Source: an uncultured Bacilli bacterium (GTDB lineage Bacteria; Bacillota_I; Bacilli_A; RF39; UBA660). From it: a stretch of 35,043 nucleotides of DNA. Of the stretch, positions 15,483 to 23,607 are shown piece after piece (the first letter of the stretch is position 1; each line of letters opens with the position of its first letter). The notes under the pieces were generated by a model. That model saw only the letters and a program-made list of their open reading frames with translations, was not told where the DNA came from and ran no database searches. The position numbers and the translations under genes were made by a program. The stretch covers positions 1 to 35,043 of the forward strand of contig CANQHQ010000011.1 of assembly GCA_947623825.1 (NCBI GenBank), in the 5' to 3' direction.

Positions 15483-16847
15483 ATGGCAGTAAAGACTATT
15501 CCTCATGATTTGATTGCAGAACAATCTGTCATAGGGGCAATGTTTCTCTCAAGATTCGCAATAGAACGCGCAACAGAAGTTCTTACCAAACAATGCTTCT
15601 ATGATGAAAAAAATGGAATCATCTTTCAAACCATTGTCGACTTAGATAATAAAAAAGTGCCGATAGACTTGACGACTGTAACAGCGGAACTCAACCAAAC
15701 AAAAAAACTCAATGAAGTTGGTGGTGTAGAGTATTTAACAGAAGTAATTAATGTCGTTCCTACCGCTGCGAATGTAGAATTTTATATTCAATCCGTAGAA
15801 GATAATTATCTCTTAAGAAACGTGATTGATACCTCGACTGAGATTGCCACTCTCGCGTATGAAAACGAAGGAGAGGTGTCGGAAGTTCTCGATAAAGTGG
15901 AACAAAAAATTGTAAAAATCATTCGGAATCGTCGGTCAGGTGAATTTCGTTCCATTCAAGACGTGTTAGTGGATGTGCAGAAAAATTTGGCGATTCTTGC
16001 GGAAAGTAAAGGACAGGTTACTGGAATCCCAACTGGTTGGATTGAATTAGATAAATTAACGTCAGGATTACATGAAAATCAATTAATCATTTTGGCGGCT
16101 CGTCCAGCGATGGGGAAAACGGCTTTTGCCTTAAATCTTGCAACCTATGTGGCAATCAATACGAATAAAACAGTGGCATATTTTTCTTTGGAAATGGGTG
16201 CAGATCAATTAGCGAACCGTATCATTTCTTCTTTAGGGCAGATTGAAGGTTCAAAATTAATGAATGGAAATCTACTTAACAACGATTGGAAACGCATTAC
16301 AGCAGCGCAAAGTCAATTGAGTAATGCCAAACTTTATATTTCTGATGATGTCAGTGTGACGGTAGGAGATATAAAATCCAAATGCCGAAGATTAGCGACA
16401 AGTACGGACGGACTCGATTTAGTCATTATCGACCATATGCAATTATTGAGTATGGGAGGAAATTATGGAAATAATCGACAAGCAGAGATGACCGATATTT
16501 CACGAAGTCTAAAGAAAATGGCCATGGAATTAAATATTCCGATTGTTGCCTTAGCCCAATTATCCCGTGGAGTGGAGTCAAGAGAAGATAAACGACCAAA
16601 AATGAGTGATTTGAGAGAGTCGGGTTCCATCGAACAGGATGCGGATATTGTGGCACTTTTATATCGGGATGACTACTACACGACTCCCAAAACGGCACAG
16701 GAGCCAGATCCAAGTGTCAGTGAGTTAATCATTGGAAAACATAGAAATGGTCCAACAGGAAAAATCGACTTACTATTTAGAAAAAATACAAGTTCATTTG
16801 TGAACTATATCAAAGAGAATGGAGGGGAACCAAATGCGAATGGATAA
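15483..16847 (+). CDS. dnaB: Replicative DNA helicase DnaB (DnaC of Bacillus)
   Basis: Hexameric 5'-3' helicase that opens the replication fork. The 454-residue protein has the N-terminal helical domain beginning PHDLIAEQSVIGAMFLS, a linker near 150-180 and a RecA-type motor with Walker A ARPAMGKTAFALNLA (about 206-220), FSLEMGADQLANRI, DLVIIDHMQLL (Walker B), ALAQLSRGVE and SGSIEQDADIV, ending with the FRKNTSSF hallmark. Strong GGAAGGTGG site before the ATG. Its last 14 bases overlap the M23 peptidase gene. Confidence 0.98.
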   Translation: MAVKTIPHDLIAEQSVIGAMFLSRFAIERATEVLTKQCFYDEKNGIIFQTIVDLDNKKVPIDLTTVTAELNQTKKLNEVGGVEYLTEVINVVPTAANVEFYIQSVEDNYLLRNVIDTSTEIATLAYENEGEVSEVLDKVEQKIVKIIRNRRSGEFRSIQDVLVDVQKNLAILAESKGQVTGIPTGWIELDKLTSGLHENQLIILAARPAMGKTAFALNLATYVAINTNKTVAYFSLEMGADQLANRIISSLGQIEGSKLMNGNLLNNDWKRITAAQSQLSNAKLYISDDVSVTVGDIKSKCRRLATSTDGLDLVIIDHMQLLSMGGNYGNNRQAEMTDISRSLKKMAMELNIPIVALAQLSRGVESREDKRPKMSDLRESGSIEQDADIVALLYRDDYYTTPKTAQEPDPSVSELIIGKHRNGPTGKIDLLFRKNTSSFVNYIKENGGEPNANG

Positions 16848-18387
16848 AAAAACAATTTTGATTACGACACTGGTTGGAATTCTTTCCGCAGGAATAATCT
16901 ATATCAGTTCGAATCCTTCTACCACATATGCGAAGATTTTTGGTATTTTTGGAAGGGAGCAGAATCCGACCCAATTATATCACGTATATTTAGGGGGAAA
17001 ATCGCTCGGGCTAATTCAGTCCAAAGAGGACTTAGAACGCTACATTGATAAAAATCAACAAAAAATCAAAGAGAAATACCATGTAGAAAACGTCTACAGT
17101 CCCATTGACTTAGATATCGTTCAAGAAATTACCTATGACAAAAATATATCCACAACGGAAGAAATCTATAATCGCATGAAAGAAATTAAAGGAGAGGAAT
17201 CCTTTACGATTGATGGATATAAAATTACGATTGATGGATATGAAAAAACCGTAAACGAAGGAGAAAGCATCGTAACAGAAAATCAAGTATTATATGTGTT
17301 AGACAAGGACATATTTACGAATTCAGTAGAAAAGACAATTAAATCGTTTATTGGGGAAAAAGATTACGATAATTTCATAAATGAAACGCAGGAAGAAATT
17401 GAGACAACTGGAACCATCATTGAAGATATGTATATAAAAAATAATATAACCATTCAAAAAACGAGAATTCCAACCGATGGAAATATTTTTACGAACGAAG
17501 AAGATTTATGCAAATATCTATTATTTGGAACCCTAGAAGAGCAGGAAACGTATACAGTACAAGAAGGGGATACAATTACTGATATTGCCTATAATCATAA
17601 ACTCGCACCAGAAGAATTTCTCATTGCCAACACTTCTTATAAAACAGAAAAAGATTTGTTATATCCGGGAGAAACCGTTACCCTAGGTGTGATTCAACCA
17701 CAGTTTGATACCATCGAAGAAACCCATGTAGTATCCGAAAGAGTAAAATTGCGCGAAACAACTTACGAAGATGATGACACGCAATACACAGGATACGAAA
17801 AGGTGAAAGAAGAAGGATCAGACGGATTAAGTCTTGTAACAGAAAAAGTACAGTTAGTAAATGGCGAAATTGTCTCAACCGTAAACATGGGAGAAGTGGT
17901 GATCAAAGAACCAGTCAATAAAGTCATCGTGAGAGGAACCAAAAAATACTATGTATCTTCTGGAGGAGGAAGCGGACGTTATAGTGTAGCTGTACCAGTA
18001 GGAATGGGAAGTTGGGTTTGGCCAACATCCTCTCAAACAATCAACAGTAATTTTGGTTTCCGTTGGAGAAAACAACACAATGCCATCGATATTGGTGGAT
18101 ATCGAGGAGAACCAATTAAAGCAGCCAATAACGGAATTGTGGTTGTTTCTAGTAGAACACAAGGAAATGGAAACTACATCATTATTAAACATGCGAATGG
18201 ATATTTCACAGAATATGCACATTTAACGCAAAGAAACGTTCAAGAAGGCGATATCGTCTATGCCAACGACGTAATAGGAACCATGGGAGATACAGGAAAT
18301 GCAACAGGAGTTCACTTACACTTTGGAGTATGGATTAGTACACCGTATGTGGGAACGGCAATCAATCCATTGACGTTGTATCGATGA
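16834..18387 (+). CDS. Membrane-anchored cell-wall endopeptidase with LysM, G5 and M23 domains
   Basis: A 517-residue exported protein predicted to cut peptidoglycan cross-links. Order: N-terminal membrane anchor (about 7-26), a region of about 200 residues without a recognised domain, LysM (about 238-283, TYTVQEGDTITDIAYNHKL), G5 domain (about 290-367, ending VIVRGTK), and a C-terminal M23 domain with the zinc ligands in HNAIDIG and HLHFGVW, plus GMGSWVWPTSSQTINSNFG at its start. Both zinc motifs are intact, so it should be active. The ATG at 16834 follows GGAGGGGA; one at 16840 is also possible. It overlaps dnaB by 14 bases and yycJ by 4, so all are one transcript. Confidence 0.93.
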   Translation: MRMDKKTILITTLVGILSAGIIYISSNPSTTYAKIFGIFGREQNPTQLYHVYLGGKSLGLIQSKEDLERYIDKNQQKIKEKYHVENVYSPIDLDIVQEITYDKNISTTEEIYNRMKEIKGEESFTIDGYKITIDGYEKTVNEGESIVTENQVLYVLDKDIFTNSVEKTIKSFIGEKDYDNFINETQEEIETTGTIIEDMYIKNNITIQKTRIPTDGNIFTNEEDLCKYLLFGTLEEQETYTVQEGDTITDIAYNHKLAPEEFLIANTSYKTEKDLLYPGETVTLGVIQPQFDTIEETHVVSERVKLRETTYEDDDTQYTGYEKVKEEGSDGLSLVTEKVQLVNGEIVSTVNMGEVVIKEPVNKVIVRGTKKYYVSSGGGSGRYSVAVPVGMGSWVWPTSSQTINSNFGFRWRKQHNAIDIGGYRGEPIKAANNGIVVVSSRTQGNGNYIIIKHANGYFTEYAHLTQRNVQEGDIVYANDVIGTMGDTGNATGVHLHFGVWISTPYVGTAINPLTLYR

Positions 18388-19142
18388 AAGTCAAAGTATT
18401 AGCGAGTGGCTCGAAAGGAAATTCTACTTACATCGAATCGAAGGGATATCGATTGCTGATTGATATTGGAGTTTCCTTTTCCTATCTTTGTAGACAATTG
18501 GAAAAAATAGGAATCGAACCAACCAACTTAGACGGAATCCTTATTACCCATGCCCATGGAGACCACACGAAAGGATTACAATCCTTAATAAAAAGACATC
18601 CCATTCCTGTGTACCTCACGGAAAAAATGGTTCCAGATTTAGAAGAAATCATTCCTATTACGAATTTATCGGTTTTAGCGTCAGAAAATCAAATAGGACC
18701 ATTTCATGTAGAATGTATTCCTACTTCCCACGATGTGGAATCTACAGGATATTTAATCAATGACGAAAAAGCCTCGCTTGTATATATTACGGATACGGGA
18801 TATATTCATCGGAAACAATTACAGAGACTTGGAAATAAAAACATTTACATTATGGAAAGCAATCACGATGAAAAAATGTTAATGGATGGATCTTACCCCT
18901 ATATCTTGAAACAGAGAATTATCAGTGATAAGGGACACTTATCCAATACGACGGTGGCTGGATATTTGAACGAATTGGTCGGTGAGAAAACCAAATATAT
19001 TATTCTTGCGCACTTAAGTGAACATAATAATACAGAAGAACTTGCTTATGAGACAACCAAAGAAAGATTGATGGAAAATCATCATGAACAACCCGTTTAT
19101 GTCGCAAAACAGAATGAATCTCTAGAATTATTGGAGGTTTAA
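18384..19142 (+). CDS. yycJ: YycJ/WalJ metallo-beta-lactamase-fold hydrolase
   Basis: 252 residues with the metal-binding motif THAHGDHTKGL (HxHxDH), MKVKVLASGSKGNSTYIE at the N-terminus, TSHDVESTGYLI, ITDTGYI and ILAHLSEHNN. The family is a nuclease-like MBL protein, usually last in the walRK operon and linked to coordination of replication and wall synthesis. Here walR and walK are not nearby; it follows an M23 wall hydrolase instead, with an ATGA overlap. Confidence 0.95.
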   Translation: MKVKVLASGSKGNSTYIESKGYRLLIDIGVSFSYLCRQLEKIGIEPTNLDGILITHAHGDHTKGLQSLIKRHPIPVYLTEKMVPDLEEIIPITNLSVLASENQIGPFHVECIPTSHDVESTGYLINDEKASLVYITDTGYIHRKQLQRLGNKNIYIMESNHDEKMLMDGSYPYILKQRIISDKGHLSNTTVAGYLNELVGEKTKYIILAHLSEHNNTEELAYETTKERLMENHHEQPVYVAKQNESLELLEV

Positions 19143-19598
19143 ATGATTAAAATTATCTGTGTTGGAAAATTAAAGGAATCGTATTGGAAGGAAGCCTGTC
19201 AGGAATATCTAAAGCGTCTTCAGAAATATACGACTGTCGAACTAATAGAAGTACAAGACGAAAAAATCGATGATGAAAAAATTGCTCTTGCGACAGAAGG
19301 AGAGAGAATTGAAAAGATATTAAATCCCAAAGACTTTTTGATCACAATGGAAATTGAAGGAACGATGCCTTCCTCGGTAGAATTGAGTGAACAACTAGAA
19401 AAAATAGAAATGAGGAATAGTAACCTTACTTTTCTAATTGGAGGTTCTTACGGAATTCATCCTAGAATCAAAGAAAAAGCCAATCTAAAGTTATCTTTTT
19501 CTCGCTTAACGTTTCCCCATCAATTGTTTCGCATCCTTCTTTTAGAACAAATCTATCGCAGTTACAAGATTAGAAATCACGAAACTTACCATAAATAA
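19143..19598 (+). CDS. rlmH: 23S rRNA (pseudouridine-1915-N3)-methyltransferase RlmH
   Basis: SPOUT-fold methyltransferase acting on pseudouridine 1915 of 23S rRNA. 151 residues with MIKIICVGKLKESYW, FLIGGSYGI (SAM-binding knot) and the C-terminal SRLTFPHQLFRILLLEQIYR with a final HETYHK. The ATG immediately follows the yycJ stop codon, and GGAGG lies at the end of yycJ. In Bacillus it is likewise near yycJ (yydA). Slightly shorter than the 159 of B. subtilis, but all motifs are intact. Confidence 0.97.
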   Translation: MIKIICVGKLKESYWKEACQEYLKRLQKYTTVELIEVQDEKIDDEKIALATEGERIEKILNPKDFLITMEIEGTMPSSVELSEQLEKIEMRNSNLTFLIGGSYGIHPRIKEKANLKLSFSRLTFPHQLFRILLLEQIYRSYKIRNHETYHK

Positions 19599-19621
19599 AG
19601 GCACAAATCAGTGCTTTTTTT
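19597..19621 (+). terminator. Terminator of the DHH-to-rlmH operon
   Basis: Stem GCAC/GTGC with loop AAATCA, extended by A-T pairs and followed by seven Ts; it overlaps the rlmH stop. Confidence 0.75.
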
Positions 19622-19741
19622 ATGAGAAAATCCAAGTAGAAACAAAATTATGAATAAAAAATCCCGAATAAAAAAAGGATTATGAATCCATCCAGGAAAG
19701 TCCTTTTTAAGACAGAAAAGCCGGAAGAGCAAGCAGAAAAA

Positions 19742-19762
19742 AAGTTAACAATCTGTTAACTT
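19742..19762. promoter_or_regulatory. Perfect inverted repeat, candidate operator of the XRE regulator
   Basis: AAGTTAACA and TGTTAACTT, nine-base perfect arms around ATC. It lies 25 bases upstream of a TATAAT at 19788-19793 and 54 bases before the XRE gene, about where a repressor would cover the -35 region. Autoregulation is inferred from position. Confidence 0.5.
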
Positions 19763-19787
19763 AATCTCATTCAAGGAGAAATATTTC

Positions 19788-19793
19788 TATAAT
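19788..19793 (+). promoter_or_regulatory. -10 box of the XRE gene
   Basis: TATAAT 23 bases before the start codon, with no recognisable -35 box at 17 bases; activation or repression through the neighbouring inverted repeat would fit. Confidence 0.45.
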
Positions 19794-19815
19794 GAACCTA
19801 TAAAAGAGGGATAAT

Positions 19816-20190
19816 ATGGAAGTATTTCGAAAAAGATTAAAAGAAGCAAGAAAAAGAAGAGGATATACCCAAGAAGATTTAGGAAAAGCAATTGGAGTTA
19901 CAGGAAATGCCATCTGTTATTATGAAAGTGGAAGAAGTGTCCCTTCTGTGGAACAAATAGAACAAATCGCAGAACTCCTTCAAGTAGATTTTATGTGGCT
20001 TCTAGGGAAAGAGTTAAGTTCTTCTCTATATCGCCAAGCAAGTAAAATTGTCAATCTTTCAGAAGAAGACTGGAGAATTCTAACAGCGATCCATGCCAAC
20101 CCCTCCTTATATAACTATCTATTAGAAAATACCGAAGAACGCGTGGTGGATATTACCAGAATGATTTCCAATCGAAATCGAACCAATTAA
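19816..20190 (+). CDS. XRE-family helix-turn-helix regulator
   Basis: 124 residues: Cro/C1-type helix-turn-helix over about 5-62 (FRKRLKEARKRRGYTQEDLG, VTGNAICYYESGRSVPS, IEQIAELLQVDFMWLLG), then a C-terminal region (about 70-124) of unknown function that may serve dimerisation. GAGGGATAAT precedes the ATG. It stands alone with its own promoter and no obvious phage neighbours. Target unknown; the inverted repeat before it is the best candidate. Confidence 0.9.
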   Translation: MEVFRKRLKEARKRRGYTQEDLGKAIGVTGNAICYYESGRSVPSVEQIEQIAELLQVDFMWLLGKELSSSLYRQASKIVNLSEEDWRILTAIHANPSLYNYLLENTEERVVDITRMISNRNRTN

Positions 20191-20247
20191 ACGACAAAGC
20201 GACAAAAAAAGAAAGAAACAATCGCTATACTGACAATGGGTGATTCT

Positions 20248-21549
20248 ATGCTAAAAATAGGAATAGACATTCTTTGGAGCGTGGCGATTGTTTTTTTAGT
20301 TGGTGGAGGAATTTATTTTACAGTTGTTTTAAAAGGTCCCCAATTTCGCTTCAAGCAAATGATAAAACCGTTAAAGAAACCATCCACAAGTGGAGTCAGT
20401 CCCATGGAAAGTTTAATGATGGCACTAGCCGCAAGAATCGGAGTAGGTTCTCTAGCGGGTATTGCTTTGGCCATCCATATCGGAGGACCAGGAACCATCT
20501 TTTGGATTTGGGTTTCTGGAATTTTGACAGCTGCCAATACTTATGTAGAAAGTACGATGGCCGCTAAATATCAAATCAAAACCAAAGATAGTTACGAAGG
20601 AGGACCGGCCTATTATATAGATCGAGGTCTTCATAAAAAAGTACTATCCAAAGTATATGCCAGTATTCTCCTTTTTGCCTATATCGCTGGATTCATCACA
20701 ATTCAAGCCAACACAATTACCAAATCTCTTGATAAAATCTCCTTTCTTTCTCCCTGGATAATTGGAATTTTTTTGAGTATTCTTACGGGTTTCATTATTC
20801 GAAAAGGAATTCAAAGAATTGCCCACATTACAGGAAAACTAGTACCGATAATGGGATTCGGCTACTTTCTTCTTTGTTCGTTGATTCTTCTTCGACATTT
20901 TAAGCAAATTCCCAGTATTTTTCTTTTCATCATCACGTCTGCATTTCAACCAAAAACCATAGGTGTTGGCATTTTATCAATCCTCATTATAGGTGTCCAA
21001 AGAGGAGTCTTTTCAACAGAAGCAGGTCTAGGAAGTGGCGCCATTGCCAGTAGTACAACCAAAACAGAAACCCCGAGTGATTCGGGCCTTCTTCAAGTTT
21101 TGGGAATTTATTTTACGATCTTTATCGTTTGTACGTTGACTGCTTTTATCATCTTAACCTCGGATTATCAACTTTATTCCTGGGAAAATGTAAATGGAAT
21201 TGAACTGACTAGATATGCATTTCAATATCACTTAGGAAGTTGGGGAAATGTATTTCTTCTTTTTACCATTCTCACTTTCGCCTATTCCACAATCATTTCT
21301 GGCTATTACTATGGAGAAAGTAGTTTAAAATATTTAGTAAAAACCAAGCATCCTTTTCTTCTTCCTTTCCTAAGAATAGGAACCATCTTTTTCATTTTAT
21401 TTGGCAGTCTTGCCAATCCTCATTTTCTTTGGGATTGTGTCGACTTCTTCGTCGCTATTTTAGCCATTATAAATATGTATAGCCTCTTTTGCCTTCGAAA
21501 AGATATAAAAAGAGAATGGGAAAATCAACCCAAGTCTAAGAAAGTATGA
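20248..21549 (+). CDS. Alanine/glycine:cation symporter (AGCS family)
   Basis: Sodium-coupled uptake of alanine or glycine. 433 residues with about ten membrane helices and family motifs: FRFKQMIKPL after the first helix, SPMESLMMALAARIGVGSLA, GPGTIFWIWVSGILTAANTY, ESTMAAKYQ, GGPAYYIDRGL and QRGVFSTEAGLGSGAIASS. The ATG at 20248 has GGGTGAT upstream; an ATG at 20236 is rejected because TATACT at 20226-20231 would place the transcript start there. Gene length is near the usual 450. No terminator separates it from ung, which starts 27 bases later. Confidence 0.95.
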   Translation: MLKIGIDILWSVAIVFLVGGGIYFTVVLKGPQFRFKQMIKPLKKPSTSGVSPMESLMMALAARIGVGSLAGIALAIHIGGPGTIFWIWVSGILTAANTYVESTMAAKYQIKTKDSYEGGPAYYIDRGLHKKVLSKVYASILLFAYIAGFITIQANTITKSLDKISFLSPWIIGIFLSILTGFIIRKGIQRIAHITGKLVPIMGFGYFLLCSLILLRHFKQIPSIFLFIITSAFQPKTIGVGILSILIIGVQRGVFSTEAGLGSGAIASSTTKTETPSDSGLLQVLGIYFTIFIVCTLTAFIILTSDYQLYSWENVNGIELTRYAFQYHLGSWGNVFLLFTILTFAYSTIISGYYYGESSLKYLVKTKHPFLLPFLRIGTIFFILFGSLANPHFLWDCVDFFVAILAIINMYSLFCLRKDIKREWENQPKSKKV

Positions 21550-21576
21550 TAAAATGAAAAAAAGGAGTACAAACAC

Positions 21577-22239
21577 ATGATAGGAAATGATTGGGACGAA
21601 ATTTTAAAAGAGGAAATGGAAAAAGACTATTTTAAAGATCTAATCCATTTTGTAGAACAAGAATACAAAGAAAAAACGGTATATCCAAAGAAAACGGAAA
21701 TTTTTAAAGCCTTCCGTAATACGGCCTACAAGGATGTAAAAGTTGTTATTTTAGGACAAGATCCTTATCATAGAGAAAATCAAGCGGAAGGATTGTCTTT
21801 TTCCGTCAAAGAAGGAATCCAAAAGCCACCCTCTCTTCAAAATATTTTCAAAGAATTAAAAAGTGATTTAGGATACGAAATCCCGCAATCAGGAAGTCTT
21901 GTTCCTTGGACCAAAGAAGGAGTTCTTCTTTTAAACACAGTTCTTACTGTCATCAAGCATCAACCTGCTTCTCATAAAGATATCGGATGGGAAACATTTA
22001 CGGACTATGTCATTTCAAAAATCAATGAAAAACAAACACCGGTAGTTTTCCTCTTATGGGGAAGTTTCGCGCGAAGTAAAAAAAGTCTGATTACCAATCC
22101 TATCCACTGTGTGATTGAATCCGCTCATCCTTCACCTTATTCCGCTTCTCAAGGTTTTTTTGGCAGTCATCCTTTTTCAAAAACAAATAAATTTCTAGAA
22201 AAAAATGGAATTTCTCCTATTCATTGGGAATTGAAATAA
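21577..22239 (+). CDS. ung: Uracil-DNA glycosylase (family 1)
   Basis: Removes uracil from DNA to start base-excision repair. 220 residues with the catalytic GQDPYH (D62) and AEGLSFSV, LLLNTVLTV, VVFLLWGSFA and the HPSPYSA loop with the catalytic histidine, then FFGSHPFSKTN. All active-site residues are intact. AAAGGAG precedes the ATG; TATGATAAAAT at 21545-21555, overlapping the symporter end, may serve as its own promoter. In B. subtilis ung also lies close to gerQ (ywdL), as here. Confidence 0.98.
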   Translation: MIGNDWDEILKEEMEKDYFKDLIHFVEQEYKEKTVYPKKTEIFKAFRNTAYKDVKVVILGQDPYHRENQAEGLSFSVKEGIQKPPSLQNIFKELKSDLGYEIPQSGSLVPWTKEGVLLLNTVLTVIKHQPASHKDIGWETFTDYVISKINEKQTPVVFLLWGSFARSKKSLITNPIHCVIESAHPSPYSASQGFFGSHPFSKTNKFLEKNGISPIHWELK

Positions 22240-22365
22240 ACAAAAAGGAGATAAATAAAAAAATGAGATGACAAAAAAGGAAACAAACAAAAAATGAGAT
22301 AAATAAAAAATAAGATAACAAAAGAGGAAATAGATAAAAAATGAAATAAATAAAAGAATCAATAC
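22240..22365. repeat. Degenerate A-rich tandem repeat after ung
   Basis: Two clear and two partial units with a period of about 46 bases, each beginning CAAAA(A)-GGA and containing AAAAAATGA(G/A)ATAAATAAA. The strand is almost pure purine. No reading frame of credible quality lies in it. It ends where the two-way terminator begins. Confidence 0.5.
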
Positions 22366-22450
22366 AAAAAGAGAAAAGAAAATAGGAAACCAAACCCCGT
22401 TTCTTGAACATAGAAACAAGGCTCATGTCCTATTTCACTTTTCTCTTTTT
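22366..22450. terminator. Large bidirectional terminator between ung and lemA
   Basis: Arms of 22-23 bases (22366-22387 and 22428-22450) pair except for one small mismatch/indel; inside is a second stem GTTTCT/AGAAAC (22399-22417). Both strands end in CTCTTTTT-type T-rich tails, so it can stop ung on the plus strand and lemA on the minus strand. The converging gene order supports this. Confidence 0.75.
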
Positions 22451-22477
22451 AATGCACTGTTTTTTATTGAATGTCTA

Positions 22478-22495
22478 CTAATTAGAACTAATTAG
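22478..22495. repeat. Twin CTAATTAG palindromes
   Basis: CTAATTAG occurs twice, separated by AA, between the two-way terminator and lemA. Function unknown; may be chance in A/T-rich sequence. Nothing else was recognised in the rest of 22451-22520. Confidence 0.35.
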
Positions 22496-22520
22496 AGTTT
22501 CTTCCTCTTCTCTTTCTTTT

Positions 22521-23063
22521 CTATTTCTTTTTCAAAATCTCTAACCCTTCTTCTTGATAAGAAGAATAAAACTCTTTTGCTTTATAATGACACAATAGAC
22601 CTACGATATTAGAAGGAAAACAACGAACTAATTGATTATAAGAAACAATCGTATCATTATAATATTTTTTAGCGGCCGTTAAATCGTTTTCAATATCAAC
22701 CAATTCAAAATTAATATTGGTTAGGCTCTCAATTTCTCCAAGTTTGGCATCTAAGTCCAAAATCCCCTTGTATTCCATATAAGATTTTTCTAACGCTTCA
22801 TTGAGTTCAAAGTGATCCAATTTTTGATTCTTCATTTTAATAAGGCTAGAAAGTATTTGTTCTTTTTTATAACCTTCGTCTGCTTCTTCTATAATCTTGA
22901 TGGTTCTTTCTAGAAGAGTAAATTTCTTTTGAAGTAAAATATCAATATTATTTTCTGCTTCACTGATTCGAATTTTCGCAACTTGAAACTGATTATAGTG
23001 ATTGACTTCCCATATTAAAAATAATAAAAGAACAATTACAATGGCAAATATAACGTAATACAT
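22521..23063 (-). CDS. LemA family membrane-anchored protein
   Basis: 180 residues: an N-terminal membrane helix (about 3-20, YVIFAIVIVLLLFLIWEV) followed by a long helical region. LemA features are NNIDILLQKKFTLLERTI near 38-55 and, later, ENDLTAAKKYYNDTIVSYN followed by RCFPSNIVGLLC. The family has an N-out helical bundle and no established biochemical role. It is monocistronic: own promoter (23096-23124), and two-way terminator behind it. Slightly shorter than many LemA proteins. Confidence 0.85.
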   Translation of the reverse strand: MYYVIFAIVIVLLLFLIWEVNHYNQFQVAKIRISEAENNIDILLQKKFTLLERTIKIIEEADEGYKKEQILSSLIKMKNQKLDHFELNEALEKSYMEYKGILDLDAKLGEIESLTNINFELVDIENDLTAAKKYYNDTIVSYNQLVRCFPSNIVGLLCHYKAKEFYSSYQEEGLEILKKK

Positions 23064-23095
23064 AACCTCACCTATCGATTCTCTCTATCATCTAC

Positions 23096-23124
23096 ATTTT
23101 ACCACGAAATATACCATAGGTCAA
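23096..23124 (-). promoter_or_regulatory. lemA promoter
   Basis: On the minus strand TTGACC, a 17-base spacer and TAAAAT with TGG before it. Its -35 end touches the T-run of the gerQ terminator. Confidence 0.75.
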
Positions 23125-23158
23125 AAAAAATATAGATTGAAAAAAGAACAATCTATAT
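23123..23158 (-). terminator. Terminator of gerQ
   Basis: Perfect ten-base arms ATATAGATTG/CAATCTATAT around a nine-base loop, followed on the minus strand by eight Ts. Confidence 0.9.
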
Positions 23159-23182
23159 GAAAGAACGAACAAACTTTTCCCA

Positions 23183-23530
23183 TTAATAATTAGGTGGTTC
23201 GTCAAAAATCGCATAATTAATATAAACAAGCCATAACAAAATGGTTTTCTGTTGATCATCCCTAAGAAGTAAATAGTCTCTTCCATCATCGATAATGGTT
23301 CCTGTAAAGACTTTATCTCTCCATTCTACAGAATCCGGGTAAGAAAAATAAACGGATACTCTTCTTCCTTGATTCTTTCGAAAAATACTTTCTGCATATT
23401 GCGGATCTACTCGTGGTGTCGAAGAGACTCCTTGATTGACTGGATAATTCGTATAATCGACATAAGGAGGATAAGTACTTTGACTCGGAATATAGTTTGG
23501 ATTTCCTGTAGACGGATAATTTGGATTCAT
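23183..23530 (-). CDS. gerQ: Spore coat protein GerQ
   Basis: GerQ is an inner-coat protein needed to place the spore cortex lytic enzyme CwlJ; in Bacillus it is cross-linked by transglutaminase. The 115-residue protein has a Pro/Tyr/Asn-rich start and the conserved C-terminal block: ESIFRKNQGRRVSVYFSYP, EWRDKVFTGTIIDDGRDYLLL and LLWLVYINYAIFDE, close to Bacillus GerQ (YwdL). AAGGTGAT lies before the ATG. It sits next to ung and behind a class A PBP, with its own terminator. A sporulation-type promoter may precede it (listed separately). The family match is confident; cross-linking depends on lysines and glutamines not examined further. Confidence 0.88.
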   Translation of the reverse strand: MNPNYPSTGNPNYIPSQSTYPPYVDYTNYPVNQGVSSTPRVDPQYAESIFRKNQGRRVSVYFSYPDSVEWRDKVFTGTIIDDGRDYLLLRDDQQKTILLWLVYINYAIFDEPPNY

Positions 23531-23549
23531 AAAATCACCTTCCTACCAA

Positions 23550-23577
23550 ACTATATGCTTTCCGGTATCACTTATAC
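23550..23577 (-). promoter_or_regulatory. Candidate mother-cell (sigma-E-like) promoter of gerQ
   Basis: On the minus strand GTATAAG and, 13 bases on, CATATAGT resemble the sigma-E -35 and -10 elements. The start of transcription would be near 23543, just before the AGGAAGGTG site. The region also contains GGTAT/ATACC inverted arms. Weak support; based on consensus memory and gene function. Confidence 0.35.
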
Positions 23578-23586
23578 CAAATCTCT

Positions 23587-23607
23587 AAAAAAGAAAATCA
23601 ATTTTCT
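23587..23607 (-). terminator. Terminator overlapping the class A PBP stop codon
   Basis: On the minus strand AGAAAAT/ATTTTCT with the TGA stop codon inside the loop, followed by six Ts. Confidence 0.55.

Larger units (their letters stand above)
19622..19815. other. Intergenic region between rlmH and the XRE regulator
   Basis: Holds AAAAAGGA...TCCTTTTT arms with an inner GGATT/AATCC near 19671-19710, which may form a second terminator, and the operator-like repeat listed separately. No coding region was seen. Confidence 0.5.

Noticed and set aside
22240-22365. CRISPR-like array
   Set aside because: Units are imperfect, A-rich and without unique spacers; no cas genes nearby.
22195-22426. Minus-strand frames of 69-74 codons after ung
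   Set aside because: They are translations of the A-rich repeat (Phe/Ile/Ser/Leu-rich), with no ribosome binding site.
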